Part shown: positions 18,838 to 27,944 of the stretch, in pieces | How positions within the stretch are numbered: the stretch's first letter is position 1 | Layout of the letters: each line of letters opens with the position of its first letter | From: an uncultured Lactobacillus sp. | GTDB lineage: Bacteria > Bacillota > Bacilli > Lactobacillales > Lactobacillaceae | Reading direction: 5' to 3' | Assembly (NCBI GenBank): GCA_948500755.1 | Contig: CAOOYH010000001.1 | Coordinates: 57,253-121,252 of the forward strand | Length of the DNA stretch: 64,000 nucleotides | Translations under genes and position numbers: made by a program | Notes under the pieces: generated by a model | What the model saw: the letters and a program-made list of their open reading frames with translations, nothing else | The model's database searches: none | What the model was told of the DNA's origin: nothing

Positions 18838-19485
18838 TTACATTGGGATGACTGTTAATAGTCCCATCCCATACGCTTTCTCTCTTCCAATACCGCTTAT
18901 CATTGCATTTTTGAATTTTTTCAAATCTGTTATTTCTAAAATTCCTTCAAAAGTGACACAACTAAGTCTAGCTGTTCCACTTTCTTTATGACGCAATAAT
19001 TTCCATTCACGATTAACAATATCCACTTTCGGATAATTTCCTTGACTTTTTACTATTTTGAATCCGTTACTTTCGGTCCGATCTAAAAACCACTTTTTTT
19101 GCTGATCAATAGTAATATGTGGCATAATTCGGCCCTGTCTTTGCCCAGGAACACTTATTTTTCGACTAGGATTTGCTGTTAAACGAAACCGTAATATTTC
19201 TCCCTCATATAATTTATCCAGGAAATCATCATACTTTTTCGTGATAGCTGTTCCTAACACTCCATACTTAGTTAGTTTCTCTAAATCTGGTTTCTGTTCA
19301 CTTAAAACTAATAAGTAGCTTTTTCCATTTAGAACATCTATACGCCATAGGTTTCTGGGCCGATTATCTTTGTCTTGATATTTTGGAAAACATGATTCAA
19401 CCCAATTGTGATAAGCACCCAAATGAGACAAATCGCTTATTTTTCGTCTATTTTTTAAATCAATTTCAACTCTTGATAAATACAT
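18838..19485 (-). CDS. cas6e: Cas6e crRNA endonuclease (Cse3/CasE)
   Basis: 215 residues, with two ferredoxin-like folds expected. The N-terminal YLSRVEIDLKNRRKISDLSHLGAYHNWVE segment includes the catalytic His region of Cas6e, and the C-terminal GIGREKAYGMGLLTV glycine-rich loop is diagnostic of the RAMP superfamily. It cuts the repeat stem-loop in pre-crRNA and stays bound to the 3' hairpin within Cascade. Confidence 0.95.
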   Translation of the reverse strand: MYLSRVEIDLKNRRKISDLSHLGAYHNWVESCFPKYQDKDNRPRNLWRIDVLNGKSYLLVLSEQKPDLEKLTKYGVLGTAITKKYDDFLDKLYEGEILRFRLTANPSRKISVPGQRQGRIMPHITIDQQKKWFLDRTESNGFKIVKSQGNYPKVDIVNREWKLLRHKESGTARLSCVTFEGILEITDLKKFKNAMISGIGREKAYGMGLLTVIPM

Positions 19486-19496
19486 TATTAACCTCT

Positions 19497-20207
19497 TTAT
19501 ATATTCGACATTATGTCATGCATTGTTTCAGCATGTTTATTTATTTGATTCTTCATTGGTATATATGTACTTACCACTTCACGGTAATCATGATATCGAT
19601 TTCTTTGGTCAAATGAGCCCACTTTATCCTTCACTTGAAATACAAAATGATCTCTTGCTCCAAGATTAGCATCATAAACGAGCTCTGCATTAAAACTAGA
19701 ATGCTTTCTTTGATACCATTCGGCTGCTTGCCAATCCATTGATTTTAAAACATTTAATGGATTTTGATTATTAAACACTTCAATTTCCAGTGGTCCAGCC
19801 GGAGGACATGAGCGTCTACCTAAAAATAATGAAAATTTAGGATGCTGCAAAGCATAATGAATTTTTTCGATGAGATCATCATTTTCTGATCCAATTGCTA
19901 CCATAAATATTGCATCCTGTAGATAATAGCGATACGTTAATTTCTTTGTTTTTTTTGTAGCACTTTTTGCATATTCAACGATTTGAAAGTCATTTACTAT
20001 TTGTCCCGGTTGATCACTTCTTACTGCAAACTCCAAATCATTTAATTTTAAGATTTTTTTATCATTACGATCATATCCTAAGGATGCAGAAATCATTCCA
20101 ATTACTGCACTTTTAGTAGGATAAGGATTGGTAGTTCGTCTTTCAAAAGTAGCTTCATTACCATAAGCTTGAAGTGGCGCCTTTAATTTAATCGTCAGTG
20201 TCTTCAT
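19497..20207 (-). CDS. cas5: Cas5e (CasD) Cascade subunit
   Basis: 236 residues. The N-terminus (TIKLKAPLQAYG..., then TTNPYPTKSAVIGMISASLGYDR) is the Cas5 RAMP motif. It caps the 5' handle of the crRNA in Cascade. It overlaps the cas7 end by 20 bases, which suggests translational coupling. Confidence 0.96.
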   Translation of the reverse strand: MKTLTIKLKAPLQAYGNEATFERRTTNPYPTKSAVIGMISASLGYDRNDKKILKLNDLEFAVRSDQPGQIVNDFQIVEYAKSATKKTKKLTYRYYLQDAIFMVAIGSENDDLIEKIHYALQHPKFSLFLGRRSCPPAGPLEIEVFNNQNPLNVLKSMDWQAAEWYQRKHSSFNAELVYDANLGARDHFVFQVKDKVGSFDQRNRYHDYREVVSTYIPMKNQINKHAETMHDIMSNI

Positions 20208-21348
20208 TTTCTACCCTCTTAGCCACTACAGTAGAAACATCATTTAATAACTCATCAATATTTGTTTTTCTTTCTCCTACAGTTGTTACAAATCCTTTAT
20301 TGGCATGAACAAAACTAGATAATGGTTCACCTATCCAACTACTAGTGCTATCAAATTCTGCCTCTAATTGTTCAATAGATTTTTTAGCATAACCATTATT
20401 ACTTTGGATCGGTCTTTCAAATGCCGAAATTAGGTTTACAGGAGTATCTTCTCTAATGGTTACTAAGATGTATTGAGGTAAAGTTTTATTCGCATAGGAA
20501 TTTTGATGACCTGTAGGCATTGTCAAAGCAAAGTTTTTAATAAATTCTTTCAAACCTATTTGAGCTAACTCTTCTCCCAAATTATGAATCAATTCATTCA
20601 TATTTACATTTGCATATCTATATAAAGTAGAAGAATTATATTCAAGCGTTCCAAGCATGGCGGAACCTGATTCTTCAGAGGTTTTAGCGTCATCTACTGC
20701 TGTAAAGAAATCAAATTCTGGCACAACTTCATGAGTTGAGATAGCATGTGCTACTTGAGCAGAGGCTTCAACATTTAGTTCTGGATCATCTGCTACCATT
20801 CTACCAAAAAGTGCTAAATCTAATGATTGATTTCTATCTAATTCCTTTTTAGCTTCCTTTAAAACTTTCGTTGCTTCTTTTTTGTCTAATTCATCAATTT
20901 TATTAATTTCATCATTATTTAGAATATATTCTGCCAATTTTCTTAGTTGACTAGGACTAAAGAAAAGTAAGACTTTGGTTTCAAAATCTTTATCATTACT
21001 TTTATCATTTTTCTTTGCCTTATCAAACTTTAATCCCATATTAGATAAGACTTCTTTAGCTTTTTTGCGTGCATCATCAAAACTTAAAGAAGAATCTTTT
21101 TTCATTAACTCTTTGGCCAATAAGGTAGCCGTTCGTTTAGTACGAAAGCCATTAAGCCAATCATGTTCTTTACTATCTTTTTTAAATCCTTCTCTAATCG
21201 CTTTTTTCCAGCTTTGTGATGACACACGTGATCTAGTAGCTCCTCCATAAATAGCAGTTTTTGGTGCACCAGTATCGTCTCTATTGATATTTGATGATGG
21301 TACAGTTTGTAATACATGAATATCAACGTATAAGTTATTTTTTGTCAT
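20188..21348 (-). CDS. cas7: Cas7e (CasC) Cascade backbone subunit
   Basis: 386 residues. It starts NLYVDIHVLQTVPSSNINRDDTGAPKTA, with a YGGATRSRVSSQSWKKAIR motif (~35-53), which is typical Cse4/CasC. Six copies form the crRNA-binding backbone, whose thumbs flip out every sixth base of the guide. That property matters for reading the mini-array matches described at 26436-26472 and 32813-32838. Confidence 0.97.
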   Translation of the reverse strand: MTKNNLYVDIHVLQTVPSSNINRDDTGAPKTAIYGGATRSRVSSQSWKKAIREGFKKDSKEHDWLNGFRTKRTATLLAKELMKKDSSLSFDDARKKAKEVLSNMGLKFDKAKKNDKSNDKDFETKVLLFFSPSQLRKLAEYILNNDEINKIDELDKKEATKVLKEAKKELDRNQSLDLALFGRMVADDPELNVEASAQVAHAISTHEVVPEFDFFTAVDDAKTSEESGSAMLGTLEYNSSTLYRYANVNMNELIHNLGEELAQIGLKEFIKNFALTMPTGHQNSYANKTLPQYILVTIREDTPVNLISAFERPIQSNNGYAKKSIEQLEAEFDSTSSWIGEPLSSFVHANKGFVTTVGERKTNIDELLNDVSTVVAKRVENEDTDD

Positions 21349-21350
21349 TT

Positions 21351-21959
21351 TTAATCCTCTCTGCTTTCTTTACTATTTATTTCATCGTTAAGCCAGAAAT
21401 ATTCTCTTCCCCATTTAATGGCCACTTTTCTAGCTGCTTCAAAACCTAATTGAAAATTATATAAATCATTTGCTAATTCAGGATAATTAATTTTGGTTGC
21501 TGGATTATTAGCTTTTATTATTTTAGTTAAACTTACTACCGATCTAGCAACTGCTTCTATATTCGTTGTACTTAATACAGACTGCACACGTCTATCTAAA
21601 GCTTCTCGAAGGTGTTCATCTTTACGCAAAAATGATAGATTTCTAAATAACGATTGTGCGTTTTCACTATCATACTCACGATCTCTTTCAATATCATTAC
21701 CTTGCTCAAAAACAGAATAACATCGTAAGGCTGTAAAAATTGCTCGTTCTGAAACTGTTTGTTTACTATTTTCACCAAAGATATCTTTTTCTTTAATGTA
21801 TTCAAATAGCAGTGGCCAAACGATAGTAGCTTGACGACTTAGAATAGAATTGGAACGTCTTAGAGCAGACAATATTGCTTTATCATTACCCCCTCGTTCA
21901 TGCAATTTTTTTATAATTTTATTGGTATTTCTTTCAATATTTGTCACCAAAATAATCAT
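21351..21959 (-). CDS. cse2: Cse2 (CasB) Cascade small subunit
   Basis: A 202-residue all-helical protein with the Cse2 pattern: WPLLFEYIKE early, RAIFTALRCYSVFEQGN in the middle and QLGFEAARKVAIKWGREYFWL near the end. It stabilises the R-loop along Cascade's belly. It is 2 bases from cas7. Confidence 0.94.
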   Translation of the reverse strand: MIILVTNIERNTNKIIKKLHERGGNDKAILSALRRSNSILSRQATIVWPLLFEYIKEKDIFGENSKQTVSERAIFTALRCYSVFEQGNDIERDREYDSENAQSLFRNLSFLRKDEHLREALDRRVQSVLSTTNIEAVARSVVSLTKIIKANNPATKINYPELANDLYNFQLGFEAARKVAIKWGREYFWLNDEINSKESRED

Positions 21960-21975
21960 CCCTCCTTAAAATTTA

Positions 21976-23661
21976 TTATTTAATATGACGAAATACATTT
22001 AATTTATACCAGTTAAAAATAGTAAAAATGTTATTTATTCCACTTCCTTCTTCTTTCGAACTTTCTTGTCCAATGATATCTCTTGGAGAAGCATTTTTTA
22101 GAACTTCCTCAGCTTTCGTTATAGAAATCCTCTTTAATATTTCTTTCCATTCAATTGTCTTGTCAGCTCGTTCTTGATCATTTCTTAAACTTGCTAGCCA
22201 AGTAAGAAATGGAAGGTTTAAACTTTCATAAAATTTAATAGTCGAATTATCAGCAAAATCTGTTCCATTTAAACCTCTTAATTTACTAATATTATTAGTA
22301 AAAATCCAAAAATCTTTTCCTACTTGTTGAGTCAAATCAATCATATTTTCAATGTCTTCCGGCCAATAGTCTTTTTTATTTTTATCAAAAAGTACATTTG
22401 CTTTAATCTTAAAGCAATCATTAACCTCAAATGCTGGTAACTGAGAAGAAGATTTGCCATCGCTAATTAATGTTGTAGTTCGCAAAGTTAAGGAAGTGTC
22501 TGTAGGAAGATATTCGTTATTTTGTACCTTTCTCAGCCATTTAATTATTTCTGGTTCATGCATATCTTCTACTTCCTCGGGATCTGTAGTTCTAACATAT
22601 TGCCCAAAATTTCTCCACATTGCTTTTGTTAGATCAGTCAAATGCTTAGTAGCAGGATAAACCTCTCCTGTTTTTTTGTTTTTACGCCAAGTAGTCATTG
22701 GCTCAATAAAGGCTTCCGCACTATCCAATTTTGGCAAACCTGCAGTAAAAATAATAGGTTTTTCATTTATCCATTCAATATGCAGCATTCTTGACCATAA
22801 CGTATATAAAGTACTAATTGAAAGATCGCGAGCGAAAGGCTCATCTTTTAGGAACTCAATATATTCAAATGCGTTTTCGAATTCCCAAAAAGGTTTTTCT
22901 TCTTTATATTCTTCTGAAAAAACCAAGTTCAACATTAAAGTCTGAAATAAGTTTTCACCTTGAGCAAATACGGGATTTAAACCATATAGCCAACCGCTAG
23001 ATACCGGTTTATTAATTAGCTTTGTTTTATCAGTTACTCCTGTAAAGCTTTGATAAGTTAGGATCCAGCGCACTAATTGAGCTAAGTTTATCTCATTTTT
23101 AGTCTGTCTTGTTTTAGGTGAAAAAATTGATAGACTATTATTACTTTCAGAAATAGTTCTGTTTATTTGTTTAACATCAACCGTTCCCTTGGGACTTTTG
23201 ATATTAACTTTTTTATTAACTGGTACTTCCTGATCATAAACTTCCTTATTAACCTGATAGAATGGATCATCCCCAAAAAAATCAAACTTAGAACTATTTT
23301 CTTTTAAATATTGGAGAACCGACTTAGAGAATTGTCCATTTTTATATAAAAATTGCCACGTGTTTACTAAATCATCGTACTCATAATCTTCTTCCTCTGC
23401 TTCTTTAAGATGCATTTTTTCATCAAGAGTTAACCATTCATAATTTTTTCCATTTGCATCAACTCGAGAGTATACAGTAGTTAAAATAGCAACAAGTAAG
23501 CGTAATATCACTAAATCTTGACTCGCCATATCACCAGCTAAGCGCTGGTAACTAGCAGCATTTTCAAAAACTTCTAATAATGAAACTTCCTTGGGATTTC
23601 CGTCTTTGTCCAAGACTTGAATCCAAGGCTCAGTGACAAGATTAAAACTTTTTTTATCCAT
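21976..23661 (-). CDS. cse1: Cse1 (CasA/Cas8e) Cascade large subunit
   Basis: 561 residues with the Cse1 N-terminus (FNLVTEPWIQVLDKDGNPKEVSL) and the L1-type FFGDDPFYQV loop region. It recognises the PAM and recruits Cas3. The length is normal. It overlaps cas3 by 8 bases. Confidence 0.97.
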   Translation of the reverse strand: MDKKSFNLVTEPWIQVLDKDGNPKEVSLLEVFENAASYQRLAGDMASQDLVILRLLVAILTTVYSRVDANGKNYEWLTLDEKMHLKEAEEEDYEYDDLVNTWQFLYKNGQFSKSVLQYLKENSSKFDFFGDDPFYQVNKEVYDQEVPVNKKVNIKSPKGTVDVKQINRTISESNNSLSIFSPKTRQTKNEINLAQLVRWILTYQSFTGVTDKTKLINKPVSSGWLYGLNPVFAQGENLFQTLMLNLVFSEEYKEEKPFWEFENAFEYIEFLKDEPFARDLSISTLYTLWSRMLHIEWINEKPIIFTAGLPKLDSAEAFIEPMTTWRKNKKTGEVYPATKHLTDLTKAMWRNFGQYVRTTDPEEVEDMHEPEIIKWLRKVQNNEYLPTDTSLTLRTTTLISDGKSSSQLPAFEVNDCFKIKANVLFDKNKKDYWPEDIENMIDLTQQVGKDFWIFTNNISKLRGLNGTDFADNSTIKFYESLNLPFLTWLASLRNDQERADKTIEWKEILKRISITKAEEVLKNASPRDIIGQESSKEEGSGINNIFTIFNWYKLNVFRHIK

Positions 23662-26404
23662 CTTCCTCCTCCTTTTCGTACATTAATCCTAATTTCGAAG
23701 AATATTTTAAGTTAAATCCGTTTAAAGTCGTTAAATTATTTTCATTAAGTTCTAGAACTAATGCGCCACGTAACCAAATATCCTCTTTCCATTTATTATG
23801 TAAAGATTGCATATTAGTCTCCAATTCTGTAATTGTTTTATCAATTAGATCTTCAATTTTTGAACTATTTACTATTGCAAATGGTAATCGAATAGTTTGA
23901 CCAGCTATTTCCTCACTGCTTACTTCTTCAATATTACGACCATCCATCAAAAAGGTTCCTTCACTAGTAGTTCTTAAAAGAATCACTTCAATAGTTTCTT
24001 TTATATCTCGAACACAAGCAGCAGCATGATTGTCATCGTTAACATTAATTTGTACATCACTTAACCAACCAAATAAATTATTTCTGTCTTTTTCATTCGG
24101 ATTTCCTATTTGAAATACTTGTGCTTTATTCTTAGATTTTTTTAAATCCTTTTCAAACTTTGCCTCAGCTTCAGCAATATCTTTAATATCTTTATCTACC
24201 TTAGGATCATATACCTTTTGTACTAATGGAGATACATCGTCAGGAATATTAATCTTATTTTTTAGAAAATGATCGGTTTTCATTAATAAGTATTTTTCAT
24301 AGACAAATTCATTTCCTTTCCCATAATCACCGTAGCCATTTATTCCTGTAATATACACTGTCGGCTTCGCTAAAGTTGTAGGTCGGGAAATTTTATGACG
24401 ATGTAGTCTACCAATTCGCTGAATAATTAAATCTACTGGTGCAATATCAGTAAAAAGCACATCAAAATCAATATCTAAAGATTGCTCTAAAACTTGCGTT
24501 CCGATAACTATCATTTTTTGGGGACGAGTGGCACCCTTTCCAATCTTCGCTTGAAGTCTTTCTTCAATTTTTTCACGCTCTGGTGCTAAATAAGCAGAAT
24601 GTAAAAGTAATACTTCAATGTTTTCAGGGACTAATCTTGCTAAGTCTTGAGCTCGTTTAACGGTATTAACAATTATTCCAGCTATTCCGCCATCCTCTAT
24701 TTCGGCAACTGCTTTATTAATAATTTCTTCTTCATTTCCATTAAAACGAACAACATTAATCGTTCTATTTTCATCATTCGCAATCGAAAACTCACTTACT
24801 TGTTCTAATTTGTTTCCATCCAGAATACTAAGTAAGGGATAGCCTTCATTACCTTCCCAATTATCATTGGCTTTTATTTTTATACTGCCATATTTTCCTT
24901 TCAGATAAGCTTTTAACAAATCATTTCTTTTTTTCTTAGGTAAAGTTGCGGACAAAGCAATTACTGGTACATGATATGCTCCTAACCATTTAATAGCTTT
25001 CTCTAAATATGAACTCATATAAGAATCGTACGCGTGAAGTTCGTCAATTATTACCACTTTATCACTAAAGCCTAAGTGTCTTAGAAAAAGATGTTTTTGC
25101 TTTAAGGCAGTGAGTAAGAGATGATCAATTGTTCCAACTGCAAAATGGGATAAACTCGACTTTTTTCCCGCAAACCAACTATTAATTACTACCGCTCCAT
25201 CTGTATCATCATAAATATTCTCGGCATAAGGTAATTTAGTATAGGGTTTATTAAATTTTGCTTTACCTTGGAGCAATTTCACATCAGGATGTGCAGCTTG
25301 TTCTTTTGCTATACTATCAAGCCACTCTTTAACTCTTGAAAACATTGCGTTAGTTGTTGCCTGCGTTGGTAAACCCATATATAAGCCGGATTTTCCTTGC
25401 TTAAAGGCTAGTTGTTCGGCTGCTGTCAATGCTAGCTCGGTTTTGCCAATTCCAGTCGGTGCCTCAATAATAACTAAGCCTGGATCATTAGCTTGAGAAA
25501 TTGTTTCTGACATTTCTTTTTGCACTGGACGAGGAATAAAATTAAACCTTAAGCGATATTGTTCATTAACAGAAGCAATCTTTTCTGGCATCCATCGATC
25601 GCTAATATCCCATTTTTTAATTGCTTGATGATAACGTTCTTCCATATTCAATTCATCAAAATCTTCTTCTAACGAAATCAAGGGAAATAATGATATATTG
25701 CTATAATTAGTTAATTTTTCGCTAGAGGCAAGCCAGTCAGCCATGATTAACATTCCCTCTAAAATTACTGCTTGTGGCAAAGTAACCTCTGGAACATCCT
25801 TAATATCATTATAACCACACAATGCTAGTCCATATTTATAAAGATTATTTTGAACAGACTTCCACTCATCTTGAATTTTAGTATCTGTGTCTCGGCCCCA
25901 AAGATTCGAAGCATAGATATTCAGTTGTTTAAAAGTGACATCTTTTTTTGGAGGTAGACCGTGATGGCCACCAATAATTGAGCCTATTGATTCATTTAAT
26001 CCAAAAGATTCCAGTAAAGTTTCACCAGCAATGGGATGAGGTGACTTACGGACTCTATAGTTATCCATGGATATGGACGAAAAACCTGCTCTTCTTAAAT
26101 TTTCATTTATATCCTCATCCAAATCTTTATTCCTTGGAAAGGACTGTTTATATTGAAAAGCTGGCGTGGCCTTACCAAAATCATGATAAAATCCCAAAAA
26201 TCCTACCAGCTTTTGAGTATCTTCAGGAGAAAGATTTTGTTGCAAAATTTTTCTAGTACCTTCACTAATCCAGTTATTATAAAGCCACTGCATTACATTT
26301 TTAGTATCAATTAAATGCGCTACTAAAGGAAGCCAAAATTCTTGATCATCATGAACCGCTTTCTTTCCCCATAAAGCCTTAGTGGCCGGAAATAAGTTCA
26401 CCAT
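23654..26404 (-). CDS. cas3: Cas3 helicase-nuclease (type I-E)
   Basis: About 916 residues. The N-terminal HD nuclease has FYHDFGKATPAF (HD-motif). The SF2 helicase has Walker A APTGIGKTELAL, a DEAH-like box VVIIDELHAYDSY and motif VI QRIGRLHRH. It degrades DNA after Cascade recruitment and is the first gene of the eight-gene cas operon. The longest reading starts at 26437, but that ATG is part of the -10 box (TATAATG). The ATG at 26404 (MVNLFPATKALWGKK), ten bases after AGGGG, is the real start. Confidence 0.97.
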   Translation of the reverse strand: MVNLFPATKALWGKKAVHDDQEFWLPLVAHLIDTKNVMQWLYNNWISEGTRKILQQNLSPEDTQKLVGFLGFYHDFGKATPAFQYKQSFPRNKDLDEDINENLRRAGFSSISMDNYRVRKSPHPIAGETLLESFGLNESIGSIIGGHHGLPPKKDVTFKQLNIYASNLWGRDTDTKIQDEWKSVQNNLYKYGLALCGYNDIKDVPEVTLPQAVILEGMLIMADWLASSEKLTNYSNISLFPLISLEEDFDELNMEERYHQAIKKWDISDRWMPEKIASVNEQYRLRFNFIPRPVQKEMSETISQANDPGLVIIEAPTGIGKTELALTAAEQLAFKQGKSGLYMGLPTQATTNAMFSRVKEWLDSIAKEQAAHPDVKLLQGKAKFNKPYTKLPYAENIYDDTDGAVVINSWFAGKKSSLSHFAVGTIDHLLLTALKQKHLFLRHLGFSDKVVIIDELHAYDSYMSSYLEKAIKWLGAYHVPVIALSATLPKKKRNDLLKAYLKGKYGSIKIKANDNWEGNEGYPLLSILDGNKLEQVSEFSIANDENRTINVVRFNGNEEEIINKAVAEIEDGGIAGIIVNTVKRAQDLARLVPENIEVLLLHSAYLAPEREKIEERLQAKIGKGATRPQKMIVIGTQVLEQSLDIDFDVLFTDIAPVDLIIQRIGRLHRHKISRPTTLAKPTVYITGINGYGDYGKGNEFVYEKYLLMKTDHFLKNKINIPDDVSPLVQKVYDPKVDKDIKDIAEAEAKFEKDLKKSKNKAQVFQIGNPNEKDRNNLFGWLSDVQINVNDDNHAAACVRDIKETIEVILLRTTSEGTFLMDGRNIEEVSSEEIAGQTIRLPFAIVNSSKIEDLIDKTITELETNMQSLHNKWKEDIWLRGALVLELNENNLTTLNGFNLKYSSKLGLMYEKEEEDG

Positions 26405-26435
26405 TAATTTCCATCCCCTTTTTGAATTCGCTTTC

Positions 26436-26472
26436 ATTATATCACAGCTAATTAACTTTACACTATATTATT
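26436..26472 (-). promoter_or_regulatory. cas operon promoter containing a protospacer for the adjacent mini-CRISPR
   Basis: On the minus strand there is an extended -10, TGA-TATAAT (hexamer 26441-26436). A poor -35 (AGTGTA) falls at 26464-26459. Overlapping it, 26469-26454 reads AATATAGTGTAAAGTT. This equals the mini-array guide AATATAGTGTATAGTT except at position 12. It is preceded on the same strand by AAT (26472-26470), matching the PAM form implied by the arrays. Cascade bound here would cover the -35 and spacer region. Confidence 0.8.
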
Positions 26473-26482
26473 ATTTATTTTT

Positions 26483-26561
26483 CTTAAAACTCCACAGTTG
26501 TGGAGAATACTTTCCGAACTATACACTATATTCGGATCATCTTCACTTCTGTGAAGAACAC
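26483..26561 (-). ncRNA. Solitary degenerate mini-CRISPR upstream of cas3 (candidate CreR-type regulatory crRNA)
   Basis: On the minus strand, repeat 1 (26561-26534) begins GTGTTCTTCAC and ends GTGAAGATGATCC. Its stem CTTCAC/GTGAAG differs from the array stem CTCCAC/GTGGAG by a compensatory pair, and its 3' handle is intact. The spacer (26533-26511) is only 23 nt. Repeat 2 (26510-~26483) has a good stem (CTCCAC/GTGGAG) but a lost handle. A TATAAT at 26575-26570 would start transcription right at repeat 1. The guide matches the cas3 promoter about 45 bp downstream. This layout fits cas-regulating crRNA-like RNAs (CreR) known from other type I systems. Confidence 0.8.
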
Positions 26562-26569
26562 CTTTTCTA

Positions 26570-26575
26570 ATTATA
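26570..26575 (-). promoter_or_regulatory. -10 box of the mini-CRISPR
   Basis: A perfect TATAAT on the minus strand, 8 bases before the first mini-repeat. No convincing -35 is seen at 17 bases. Confidence 0.5.
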
Positions 26576-26626
26576 CTCCATTATTAATTTTTTAGATTAT
26601 CCATCAGTAGTGATAAGTCCATCGCA

Positions 26627-26653
26627 AAACAAAAAGCGCTACTAGAGCGCTTA
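26627..26653 (-). terminator. Terminator separating array 2 transcription from the mini-CRISPR
   Basis: On the minus strand AAGCGCT-CTAGT-AGCGCTT is followed by TTTTG. It would stop read-through from array 2, leaving the mini-array under its own promoter. Confidence 0.75.
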
Positions 26654-26715
26654 ATGAATGAGATAAAACTTTTACCTTTGCTGAATTAGATTCAACTTTA
26701 TTTTTGGAACAGAGA

Positions 26716-26889
26716 TTAAAGGTTTGATTGTGCACTATACAATTTTTTAAATTCAGAATTATCGTGCATCACTTTTCCAAAAGGGCCTAGCTTAATTACT
26801 TTGGCATCAATGTTATATAGTTCTAATCATCTCTTCACCTTAATACGTTCAATGGACCAATAGTACAGTTGATTTTCTTCCTACACCAT
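26716..26889 (-). pseudogene. Decayed coding fragment
   Basis: In one minus-strand frame a protein-like stretch with two in-frame stops can be read: ENQLYYWSIERIKVKR, a stop, then LELYNIDAKVIKLGPFGKVM and HDNSEFKKLYSAQSNL. The composition is that of a real protein, but I do not recognise the family. It has no start signal and is a relic. The rest of the 26654-27073 gap shows nothing else that I can support. Confidence 0.3.
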
Positions 26890-27073
26890 TTTCGATAATT
26901 TTGCTTTATACAATATAGTAAGTACTCTAATTAAAAGCCAAAAAGGTCACTTATAGAATAATTAATTTTTAACTCTTCCCATGATCTTTATGGCCAGTAA
27001 ACCATATGACTACTACTTATTGCATCATTTTGATAAAAAGTACTCAAATATAAATTATTTTTGCTAATATCCT

Positions 27074-27944
27074 AGGTTATATCCTCTTACGTGGAAAACA
27101 CTTGGCTACTTCATCAGCCAAGTTAGAGGAATATGATCACCTCCACTTACGTGGAGAATACTAGAAACGTCTCTAAACTTTAATCTGTTGAGTAGGATCA
27201 TCTCTACATACGTGGAGAATACAAAAATCCCTACGGGCGCAACTGGGATCACCTCCACTTACGTGGAGAACACCTTCTCCATTCTTCGGCACAATGGTTT
27301 AGATAAGGATCACCTCCACATACGTGGAGAATACTATTTCTTGCAAAAAATCGGATCAGGTAACAAAGGATCACCTCCACATACGTGGAGAATACCGCTG
27401 GACTCCAATCTGTCGCAATTGATCCCAAGGATCACCTCCACATACGTGGAGAATACAGCAAGTGACGCATCAGGCGGTGCAATCGGTCGGGATCACCTCC
27501 ACATACGTGGAGAATACCATTGCTTATTTGGTTCGTTGTTCCAGTTATTAGGATCACCTCCACATACGTGGAGAATACCCATATTTCAGATACCAACATC
27601 AACGTGCAAAAGGATCACCTCCACATACGTGGAGAATACCATGTCTTATCCAATCTTTAGGATCGCTTTTTAGGATCACCTCCACATACGTGGAGAATAC
27701 CTCAAGACAAAGACATTGTAGGCGATGTAAACAGGATCACCTCCACATACGTGGAGAATACTACCATTTGACTCAATTTCTTTTCTATATTTCAGGATCA
27801 CCTCCACATACGTGGAGAATACCTTTACGTACAGCAAAAGAATCAGACTACGTTAGGATCACCTCCACATACGTGGAGAATACCATAAAGGATTATTGAT
27901 TGATTATGATGGCTGGGGATCACCTCCACATACGTGGAGAATAC
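27074..27944 (-). CRISPR. CRISPR array 2 (type I-E), 15 repeats (first degenerate), 14 spacers
   Basis: Repeats start at 27074 (degenerate), 27134, 27195, 27246, 27307, 27368, 27429, 27490, 27551, 27612, 27673, 27734, 27795, 27856 and 27917. The consensus differs from array 1 by GATCACC for GATCATC and AATAC for AACAC. Spacers are 33 bp except one of 32 and one of only 23 (27223-27245). The degenerate end is at low coordinates, so the leader is at 27945 and transcription is on the minus strand towards cas3. Confidence 0.98.

Noticed and set aside
25978..26256. Plus-strand open frame opposite cas3
   Set aside because: Antisense shadow of conserved cas3 coding sequence without a ribosome site.
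26405..26437. Upstream ATG for cas3
   Set aside because: It overlaps the -10 box (TATAATG), so it would not be in the transcript.
26820..26850. AATCATCTCTTCACC, resembling half a CRISPR repeat
   Set aside because: There is no partner stem arm and no second repeat at a spacer distance. Probably chance in AT-rich DNA.
27188..27899. Long open frames across CRISPR array 2 (and 16233-16642 across array 1)
   Set aside because: The peptides are repeats of DHLHIRGEY/SPPHTWRIP/ITSTYVENT, which is just the repeat unit read in successive frames. There is no ribosome site.
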